From: an uncultured Erysipelotrichaceae bacterium
GTDB taxonomy: Bacteria > Bacillota_I > Bacilli_A > Erysipelotrichales > Erysipelotrichaceae
Direction of reading: 5' to 3'
Assembly (NCBI GenBank): GCA_945877405.1
Contig: CAMCSA010000021.1
Span: forward strand, 1 to 35,903
Length of the DNA stretch: 35,903 bases
Positions 30,229-35,903 of this stretch are shown one piece after another. The notes under the pieces were generated by a model. The model ran no database searches. It saw nothing but the letters and a program-made list of their open reading frames with translations, and was not told the DNA's origin. Position 1 is the first letter of the stretch. Each line of letters opens with the position of its first letter. The position numbers and the translations under genes are program-made.

Positions 30229-31683
30229 ATGGAATGTCGGAAGGAACTTGTTGAACAGTATCGTAAATGGATTCTGCATCATACAAACAGCAGATACCGT
30301 ATTTCAGAAAACTGCAATGGCACTATTGAACTGCAGACGGAAAACTATATCGCATCCATATATTTTTATGAAGAGGAAATCATTGAACTGAGAATTGAAT
30401 CTATCCGTGAAGGAAGTACGGAATTCTTTCTGCATTTTCAGATGACGGAAATTGATCATGCCAGAACGCTCTTTGAAGAACTTGAGAAGACACTTCTGAC
30501 ACTCGATGAAGCGCATCCGCTTAAAATACTTTTATGTTGTACAAGCGGCTTGACGACCTCCTATTTTGCAAATGAGCTGAACAAGGCGGCAGAAGCATTG
30601 AACTTCAAGATGAATTTCAGAGCACTGCCAATCCGTGAAGTGTATGAAAAGGGATTCGGATATGATGCGGTATTACTGGCACCACAGGTATCTTATGAAA
30701 GAGAACATCTGCAGAGTGCTTTGAAGGGTGCATCTGTCATGAATATTCCACCACATATCTTTGCACGTTATGAATGTGGGGATCTGATTGATCTTGTTCG
30801 AAATGAACTCAGAGAAGAAAAAAATCAGAGAACATTGAACAGTGAACGTGTCCTTCGCTTTTTTGAAACAAAGGAAAAGATTTTATGCGTTGCGGTGATC
30901 AATTCCAAATCAACAATTCATATTGAATACCGTTATTATGATCGTGGCGAAGCAAAGATATCTGGTGGTATTGAACAGGACTGCCTGGATTTCAGAGATC
31001 TGGAATCTGTGATTGAGACAGTGCTGAAGGATTATCCGGAGATTGATACAATCGGCCTTTCTGTTCCAGGTATGGTGGATGATGGCTCTGTTACACTTCC
31101 GTCTATGGATGCGTATGGAGAAAACATCGTTACCTATCTGAAAAGAAAATTCAATAAACGTGTTCTGGCATTCAATGATGTCAATATGATCAGTACCGGT
31201 GTCTACTGGCTGGAAGACCGGTATCGTTCCATCATTACATACTTCCTGCCACGCCATGGTGTTACAGGTGGAGCAGGTATTGTCGTCAATGGTCATCTTG
31301 TCAAAGGGGAACATAATCTGGCAGGAGAGGCTACATATATCAACAATCTTGTTTCCTATTCAAAGCCGATGCGCCAGCTGATCGAAACACAGGAAGGGTT
31401 ATGCGAACTGCTTGCCAAAACACTTGTGCCGATGATCGCAACGATTGGTCCACAGGCAGTATATATTGCCAGTGACGATCTTGAAAACATCTGTGATGTC
31501 AGAAAAGAAATGGAAAAATATCTTCCATCTTCCTATATACCGGATCTGATCAAACTGCAGAGTAAGGAAAACTATATGATGGTCGGTCTGTTTTTAAGAT
31601 GTATCTGGGCAATTGACGATGAAAACTTCAGGAAGAATGGAATTGCGAATACTTTTGTAATACCGGAGAATAACTTCAAATGA
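30229..31683 (+). CDS. Fusion of PTS EIIB-like and ROK-like domains
   Basis: A 484-residue protein. Residues ~1-95 are an unrecognised helical/beta domain. Residues ~97-190 resemble a lactose/cellobiose-type PTS EIIB: KILLCCTSGLTTSYFANELNKAA has the Cys-x-SG start of the phosphoryl-accepting loop. From ~205 on it is a ROK/ASKHA fold: GLSVPGMVDDG, FNDVNM, and GVTGGAGIVVNGHLVKGEHNLAGEAT. The first ATP-phosphate loop (DxGxT) reads VINSKST, and the ROK zinc motif CxCG is absent, so kinase activity is doubtful. It could be a sugar-phosphate sensor driven by PTS state. It overlaps the next gene by 4 nt (ATGA). I chose ATG 30229 because of GAGGGA and the -10 at 30206. Confidence 0.75.
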   Translation: MECRKELVEQYRKWILHHTNSRYRISENCNGTIELQTENYIASIYFYEEEIIELRIESIREGSTEFFLHFQMTEIDHARTLFEELEKTLLTLDEAHPLKILLCCTSGLTTSYFANELNKAAEALNFKMNFRALPIREVYEKGFGYDAVLLAPQVSYEREHLQSALKGASVMNIPPHIFARYECGDLIDLVRNELREEKNQRTLNSERVLRFFETKEKILCVAVINSKSTIHIEYRYYDRGEAKISGGIEQDCLDFRDLESVIETVLKDYPEIDTIGLSVPGMVDDGSVTLPSMDAYGENIVTYLKRKFNKRVLAFNDVNMISTGVYWLEDRYRSIITYFLPRHGVTGGAGIVVNGHLVKGEHNLAGEATYINNLVSYSKPMRQLIETQEGLCELLAKTLVPMIATIGPQAVYIASDDLENICDVRKEMEKYLPSSYIPDLIKLQSKENYMMVGLFLRCIWAIDDENFRKNGIANTFVIPENNFK

Positions 31684-33488
31684 AAAATAAGATAAATGTC
31701 ATGCTTGATGATCAGTATGTTGTGATTGTTCAGGCAGAAAGAAAATACCGGATTGACCGGAATCAGTGGTGTGTGGAAAAGGATGGCGTATGCTGTCCTT
31801 TTACAAGGGCGGAAAAGATCAGTGTGTCACAACACGATACAACTGTGGAACACACTCTTTCAATAACGTACGAAAAGATCATGGCTGGATTAAGCCTGCG
31901 GGTGGATATCAGAGCGGATCTGATCCGTAACAGGGTTATTTTTACACTGACACCACTTCAGGATGAAGCTGTATTTGATGTCATCCGTTTCCCAGGCAGT
32001 GTTGCTCATGATAGAGGAAAGCTTGTGATTCCAATGCAGCAAGGGGTATTACTGGATACGGAAGATCCGTGTGAATTCAGTCCGCATTTTGGTGGGTATT
32101 TTGCCTGTGCAGATGCTTATGTCAATGCGCTTGGATATTATGGGGAAACACAATCGTATCTTTGGATCGTGGACAGTTACTTTGATGCATGTTATCAAAT
32201 CAGAAAGGAAGAGCGGCAGCAGATCCATATCGGGACACTCTCTTCTCTTGCACATCTGCGTTATCCACGTACTTATACACTGCTGCTTTCAGATGGAACC
32301 ATGGATTATAACCTCATGGCAAAGCATGTCAGGAAATGGTATGAGGAAACACAGACAGTTGTTCCACTAAAAGAAAAGATGGAACGGAAACCTGTGTTGA
32401 AACAGCTTGTCGGCAGTTGTGTCTATCATACAGGTATTCATTCTGATATTTCACCTGACTCCCGTTATTATCACATCGATGGGAAGAATGAGGCAATTGT
32501 TCCGATTGATGAGATCGGAAAGAATCTCAGGCAGTTTCATGCAGAAGGGGTTGGAAGAATTCATCTGCATCTGGATGGATGTGGAATTGCCTATGACAGA
32601 AAACATCCACGCTTTGATCCGATTGATGAAAGAACCGGTGGTTATCCTGCCCTTATAAAACTCATCAATGAGATGCATGAAGATGGAGATCTGCTGACAT
32701 TACATGATAACTATCATGATCTGTACTTTGATTCCCCTGACTTTGATGATTCCTTAAGGATTTATGACCGGAATGGTAATCCATACTATATGGCAGTATG
32801 GGCTGGAGGAAAACAGAGTTATCTGAGTGCAAGACTGGCACCGGTATTTTTTGAAAGAAACCTGAATGTATTAAAGGGCCATGGCGTAGTCAGTGATGGT
32901 GTGTACTGTGATGTATTTACATGTAATCCACAGGATGAAAACTTCAATCCATGTGATCTGCAGGATCGGACACAATGTGCACATTACAGAAACATGACAT
33001 TTGATGTCTTCAATCACACAGGTGGTATTACTTCCAGTGAAGAAATCAATGGATTTGCGATCAATCATGTGGATACATGCCATTATGCTCCATATCCGTT
33101 TATGATGAAGGAAGATGGAAAACAGGCAGGGCTTCCGATTCCGTTTTTCAATCTTGTCTTTCATGACTGTGTAGTGATTCCATGGATGAGTGATGTGGTA
33201 AATGGGGTCAACTATGGGCTGTATGCATTGTTGAATGGTGGCATTGCATATCTGAAAAGGGATGGTGCCTATGTCAATACAGATGGCAGCTTTTCACAGG
33301 ATTACGTGGATGAAAACAGAATCGAACTTGTCAATGCAGTAAGTGCACTGCATGAAAAAATAGCCTGTGCAAAGATGGTACAGCACAGATTCATTGATGA
33401 TGATCCAATGCATCAGGAAACAGTGTTTGACCATGGGATTCGTGTAGAGATCAACCTGCATGACAATACATATCAGATTCATGAATAA
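31680..33488 (+). CDS. Large putative glycoside hydrolase (GH101/GH129-like or DUF5696-like)
   Basis: A 602-residue soluble protein without a signal peptide. The N-terminal ~200 residues are beta-rich. A TIM-barrel-like middle follows (GVGRIHLHLDGCGIAYDRKHPRFDPID, LTLHDNYHDLYFD). D411 in GVYCDVF and E454/E455 in TSSEEIN sit where GH101/GH129-type alpha-N-acetylgalactosaminidases carry their nucleophile and acid/base. This is a motif-level resemblance, not proof. DUF5696-type glycosidases are the alternative. Being cytoplasmic, it would act on imported sugar conjugates. It is coupled to the EIIB-ROK gene, which suggests a common sugar theme. Confidence 0.55.
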   Translation: MKNKINVMLDDQYVVIVQAERKYRIDRNQWCVEKDGVCCPFTRAEKISVSQHDTTVEHTLSITYEKIMAGLSLRVDIRADLIRNRVIFTLTPLQDEAVFDVIRFPGSVAHDRGKLVIPMQQGVLLDTEDPCEFSPHFGGYFACADAYVNALGYYGETQSYLWIVDSYFDACYQIRKEERQQIHIGTLSSLAHLRYPRTYTLLLSDGTMDYNLMAKHVRKWYEETQTVVPLKEKMERKPVLKQLVGSCVYHTGIHSDISPDSRYYHIDGKNEAIVPIDEIGKNLRQFHAEGVGRIHLHLDGCGIAYDRKHPRFDPIDERTGGYPALIKLINEMHEDGDLLTLHDNYHDLYFDSPDFDDSLRIYDRNGNPYYMAVWAGGKQSYLSARLAPVFFERNLNVLKGHGVVSDGVYCDVFTCNPQDENFNPCDLQDRTQCAHYRNMTFDVFNHTGGITSSEEINGFAINHVDTCHYAPYPFMMKEDGKQAGLPIPFFNLVFHDCVVIPWMSDVVNGVNYGLYALLNGGIAYLKRDGAYVNTDGSFSQDYVDENRIELVNAVSALHEKIACAKMVQHRFIDDDPMHQETVFDHGIRVEINLHDNTYQIHE

Positions 33489-33520
33489 GGTTTTTCCATG
33501 AAATGGAAATTCCTTTTTTT
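33487..33520 (+). terminator. Terminator after the putative glycosidase
   Basis: TTTCCAT and ATGGAAA pair around GAA, extended by AAGG with CCTT across a small internal loop, followed by a T run. Confidence 0.75.
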
Positions 33521-33570
33521 ATCGTGTTGTCAAAGTGCATAATACAGGCAACAACAGGAGGAAACAGAAA

Positions 33571-34143
33571 ATGAAGAAAGCAGTTGTATTACTCGCAGAA
33601 GGATTTGAAGAAGGAGAAAGCCTGGAAACGGTTGATATCCTGAGAAGATGTGGTGTCGGATGTGATTCCGTATCCATCGGTGAACAGATTGTAACTGGAT
33701 GCAATGGGATCAAGGCTGTTGCGGATTATGTCATGGATGAAGTCAATCTAAATGACTATGATATGGTAATTCTTCCAGGTGGTATGCCTGGTGCGGCAAA
33801 TCTGGCAGATGATACACGTGTTATTGAAACAGTACAGACATTCATGGAGGAAGGAAAGTATGTCGCAGCGATCTGTGCAGCGCCAATGGTTCTCAAGCAG
33901 GCTGGTGTCAGCGCAGGCAGAACGCTGACTTCCTATCCTGCAGACAAGTACAGAAACATGTTTACAGACAGCACATACGTGGATGATCAGATTGTAGTTA
34001 CAGATGGCAATCTTATTACTTCCCGTGGGCCTGCAACTGTATTCCTATTTGCCTATGCATTAGCAGAAATGCTTGGTGGTAATGTTGAAACAGTCAAGGA
34101 AAGAATGCTTTATAACAGACTGACGGACAGCTGGAAAAACTGA
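33571..34143 (+). CDS. DJ-1/PfpI family protein
   Basis: A 190-residue DJ-1/PfpI class-I amidotransferase-like protein. The nucleophile Cys is in AAICAAPMVL, and the Glu at the elbow is in LLAEGFEEGES. DJ-1 members include glyoxalase III/deglycase-like and stress proteins. I chose ATG 33571, preceded by AGGAGGAAAC; an in-frame ATG at 33535 lacks an RBS. A terminator follows, so it is monocistronic. Confidence 0.9.
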   Translation: MKKAVVLLAEGFEEGESLETVDILRRCGVGCDSVSIGEQIVTGCNGIKAVADYVMDEVNLNDYDMVILPGGMPGAANLADDTRVIETVQTFMEEGKYVAAICAAPMVLKQAGVSAGRTLTSYPADKYRNMFTDSTYVDDQIVVTDGNLITSRGPATVFLFAYALAEMLGGNVETVKERMLYNRLTDSWKN

Positions 34144-34154
34144 GTGGAGGATGG

Positions 34155-34195
34155 AACCTTTCCTGTATTACAATAATGGCAGGAAAGGTTTTATT
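34155..34195 (+). terminator. Terminator after pfpI, holding the next gene's RBS
   Basis: AACCTTTCCTG (34155-34165) and CAGGAAAGGTT (34180-34190) form a perfect 11-bp stem, followed by TTATT. The 3' arm carries AGGAAAGG, the only plausible ribosome binding site for the next start at 34200. Confidence 0.7.
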
Positions 34196-34199
34196 CGTT

Positions 34200-34961
34200 A
34201 TGAAATATCAGAAACTTCCGGTCGTACTGGCTGGTGTATTGTATGGCTGTGCTCCGGATTCAACGGATGCACAGATTACCAGATATCTGATGGAACATAT
34301 GGAGGATGCAGATATTTCCATATCCCAGGTTGCGCAGGATTGCCATGTGGGAATGGCAACTGTATCCAGGTATGTACGCAATATCGGATTTGAGAGTTTT
34401 TCAGCATTACGGGAATGCATGAAAAAGGAAGAGGAAACGTTTGAAACGGTGGATGAAAACAATACGGCGCAGACAATTGCACAATATCATCATGATGCGC
34501 TGTCTGTATGTCTGCAGTCGATTGATCTTAAGCAGGTGGAACAGCTGTGCACACAGATTGAACGTGCAGAACATGTATTTCTGGCAGGTCTTTTGAAAGG
34601 TGAGGCTGCAGCAATGTGTCTTTGTGCAGATCTGTGCTCTCTTGGTAAACTGTGTCATACAACCGTATCTTTATCCAACCAGATGAAACAGATCATGGAA
34701 AGTACAAAAGATGATCTGATCATCGTGTTTTCAGCAACGATGAGCTACTTTGAATATTCGGATATCCGCAGAATCAGGCATCTGCTGGAAAACAGAAATA
34801 TATGGATGATTGGAAATGGTTTAAAACCTGATTTTGTAAGACATGCGATTACGTATGAATCCGGAAATGTTCCTTTATCCCATCCGGTACAGCTTGTAGC
34901 TGCGGCAGAGCTGATAGCGCAGAAATATGCGGAAAAAATAAATTTATCAAAAAAGTGTTGA
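34200..34961 (+). CDS. MurR/RpiR-type transcriptional regulator
   Basis: From ATG 34200 this is 253 residues. The N-terminal HTH reads ISISQVAQDCHVGMATVSRYVRNIGFESFSALRECM, the RpiR pattern (VSxxTVxRxxxxxGFxxFxxLR). A C-terminal SIS sugar-phosphate-binding domain follows (about residues 110-240, VFLAGLLKGEAA through DDLIIVFSATMSYFEYSD). These regulators respond to phosphosugars and often control amino-sugar use. The putative glycosidase unit is close by and could be a target. The RBS is in the arm of the preceding terminator. An in-frame ATG at 34176 exists but has no RBS. Confidence 0.85.
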   Translation: MKYQKLPVVLAGVLYGCAPDSTDAQITRYLMEHMEDADISISQVAQDCHVGMATVSRYVRNIGFESFSALRECMKKEEETFETVDENNTAQTIAQYHHDALSVCLQSIDLKQVEQLCTQIERAEHVFLAGLLKGEAAAMCLCADLCSLGKLCHTTVSLSNQMKQIMESTKDDLIIVFSATMSYFEYSDIRRIRHLLENRNIWMIGNGLKPDFVRHAITYESGNVPLSHPVQLVAAAELIAQKYAEKINLSKKC

Positions 34962-34986
34962 CACATATAATCACAGATGGTATATT
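34958..34986 (+). promoter_or_regulatory. Promoter of the hairpin-array RNA
   Basis: TTGACA (34958-34963), 17 nt, TATATT (34981-34986). Consensus -35; the strongest -35 in this part. It overlaps the 3' end of the RpiR gene. Confidence 0.8.
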
Positions 34987-34988
34987 AT

Positions 34989-35176
34989 CCGAGCTGTTGA
35001 AAAACAACTCGGATTTCTTTCAAAGAAATTCGATGAATATACAACAACAAATCGATGGGAAACCATCGAGTGTAATACAGCAAAAACAGGTCCATTGACC
35101 TGAGAAATATAACACCAACCAGGTCATATGACCTGTGAAATATACAGTATTCCAGGACATGCAGTCCTGTTTTTTT
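34989..35176 (+). ncRNA. Candidate small RNA made of regularly spaced hairpins
   Basis: From promoter to terminator there is no ORF of note, but a run of hairpins: CCGAG/CTCGG (34989-35012), ATTTCTTT/AAAGAAAT (35013-35029), CGATGG-GAAA-CCATCG (35053-35068), CAGGTC-CATT-GACCTG (35087-35102), CAGGTC-ATAT-GACCTG (35120-35135) and CAGGAC/GTCCTG (35153-35169) followed by seven T. The last four start 34, 33 and 33 nt apart, each with 6-bp arms. Linkers share AATATA or similar (GAAATATAAC, GAAATATACA, TAATACAG). A tandem array like this suggests repeated protein- or RNA-binding sites. No known family comes to mind. Confidence 0.65.
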
Positions 35177-35212
35177 GTGCATTGATAGAGTGATAATTTC
35201 TGCATCATTCAT

Positions 35213-35243
35213 GGATGTCAAAATGTTTTGACATCCTGTTTTC
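35213..35243 (+). terminator. Second terminator-like palindrome
   Basis: GGATGTCAAAA (35213-35223) and TTTTGACATCC (35226-35236) are perfect 11-bp arms, followed by TGTTTTCTTT. It could back up the RNA terminator. 35250-35380 shows only one further irregular hairpin (arms AAGCAC/GTGCTT, 35293-35338). Confidence 0.5.
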
Positions 35244-35387
35244 TTTAAAATCATACAAGTTTGATATTCTGTAATAATCCACATACCATATAACATACAA
35301 GCACTTCCATATGCAGATTCATTCTCGCATACAGAGGTGCTTTTAACTACCACGTCTCAATTTGAAGAATACGGAGCATAGTACAAA

Positions 35388-35544
35388 TGAACTACCCCAC
35401 CTGATACGTAGTTCAGATAGGGTATCCTTGTGATGTACTCTTTTGTACTACCACAGGGATTTTGATTTATGCAGGCATATACATGTGATTCATGTACTGT
35501 TTCCACAATGGTCGGTTCACTCGACCTCTACTGTTTTTACACAG
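35388..35544 (-). mobile_element. Right-end region of an IS200/IS605-type element (possible omega RNA segment)
   Basis: Downstream of the tnpB stop lie four hairpins: TGAACTAC/GTAGTTCA (35388-35415), a long irregular stem around GTAC/GTAC (35424-35460), ACATG/CATGT (35481-35495) and GGTCG/CGACC (35510-35526). In this element class the 3' end of tnpB and the right end encode the guide RNA used by TnpB, and transposon ends are short imperfect hairpins. The exact end of the element cannot be fixed from here. Confidence 0.55.
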
Positions 35545-35903
35545 TTACTTACTGTTCAGATCTGCAAATCTGATGATTTCCGGATTCAACAGTCTGGATA
35601 ACTGAATACTTGAAGTGTCATATCCTGCTTTCCTCAGAATATTGGCTGCACCATTCAGATCCGCATTGATAAGAGTTCCATCAGATGACCTGTATAAGCC
35701 ACGCTTTATTCTCTTACCGGAGAAGCTGTACTTCTTATTACTGCCGCTGACATGTACAGGTATCTCATCATGATCCAGAAAACTCGCTTTGCTTGTGTAT
35801 GACTCTTCTGTTCTTGTGACAGTGATACCATACTCACATGCTTTCAGCTCAATCATACTTTTCAGCATATCAAAAGGAATACTGACAAAGCTCTGGTTAT
35901 TCT
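35545..35903 (-). CDS. tnpB: TnpB (IS200/IS605 family), C-terminal part, cut by the window end
   Basis: The reading frame continues past the window end: residues before the first Met read NQSFVSIPFD, the usual TnpB context. The C-terminal part holds ESYTSKASFLDHD and the RuvC-III segment NADLNGAANILRKA with its catalytic Asp. The zinc-ribbon cysteines of many TnpB proteins are absent; FSGKRIKRGLYRSSDG stands in their place, a variant known in Firmicutes elements. TnpB is an RNA-guided nuclease. Whether this copy is intact depends on sequence outside the window. Confidence 0.85.
   Translation of the reverse strand, partial: NNQSFVSIPFDMLKSMIELKACEYGITVTRTEESYTSKASFLDHDEIPVHVSGSNKKYSFSGKRIKRGLYRSSDGTLINADLNGAANILRKAGYDTSSIQLSRLLNPEIIRFADLNSK

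Noticed and set aside
35053-35169. Hairpins at 33-34 nt spacing as a possible CRISPR array
   Set aside because: Repeats are short and diverged, there are no unique spacers of constant length between long identical repeats, and no cas genes are nearby. A promoter and terminator fit a small RNA better.
34985-35353. 122-codon minus-strand ORF over the hairpin-array RNA
   Set aside because: It crosses two terminators and the RNA gene in antisense and shows no coding features.

Overview
The window looks like chromosomal DNA from a low-to-mid GC Gram-positive gut bacterium of the Bacillota. Erysipelotrichia-like is an inference from gene content, AGGAGG-type ribosome binding sites, sigma-A-type promoters and U-tailed terminators; no rRNA is present to confirm it. 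It is densely coded on both strands and carries two tRNA genes, three candidate structured RNAs and one end of an IS200/IS605-type element.

Layout. 0.2-3.0 kb: tandem paralogous HAD phosphatases and a convergent GT-B-like glycosyltransferase. 3.0-12.5 kb: upp and a DUF1146 membrane protein, then the common Firmicutes run tilS-hpt-ftsH-hslO-dus, here with a small membrane protein and a GH2 glycosidase between ftsH and hslO, and followed by two overlapping sigma-region-4-like genes. 12.6-15.1 kb: a promoter-driven structured stretch, then a BlaI/BlaR1-type sensor pair with a double operator. 15.1-18.7 kb: an SseB-like gene, then a MarR domain fused to an NrdG2-type radical SAM activase, followed by an NrdD-like protein that ends before the glycyl-radical domain. 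18.7-20.8 kb (minus strand): endonuclease/exonuclease/phosphatase protein, YitT transporter and a small unknown protein. 20.9-23.7 kb: CsoR and CopA, with a CopZ-like domain fused to the CopA C-terminus and carrying its own ribosome binding site and start. 23.8-26.4 kb: MATE transporter, an aldo/keto reductase lacking catalytic Tyr and His, and a 43-codon ORF behind a large palindrome. 26.4-29.2 kb: DUF1653, a degenerate-GGDEF/EAL protein, tRNA-Lys and an orphan HPt protein. 29.2-29.6 kb: a structured RNA candidate and tRNA-Thr. 29.7-35.0 kb: a secreted or anchored small protein, a PTS EIIB-ROK fusion coupled to a large putative glycosidase, a PfpI/DJ-1 protein and an RpiR-type regulator. 35.0-35.9 kb: a promoter-to-terminator RNA gene made of hairpins at 33-34 nt spacing, then the C-terminal part of a TnpB gene with a folded region beyond its stop.

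Working together: the copper genes form one repressor/export/chaperone unit. The BlaI/BlaR pair is an autoregulated sensor. The MarR-activase and NrdD-like gene look like one anaerobic radical-enzyme module. The EIIB-ROK protein and the putative glycosidase look like a sugar-sensing and degradation pair. The strongest candidates for something undescribed are the hairpin-array RNA (34993-35176), the MarR-activase/glycyl-less NrdD pair, and the EIIB-ROK/glycosidase pair.
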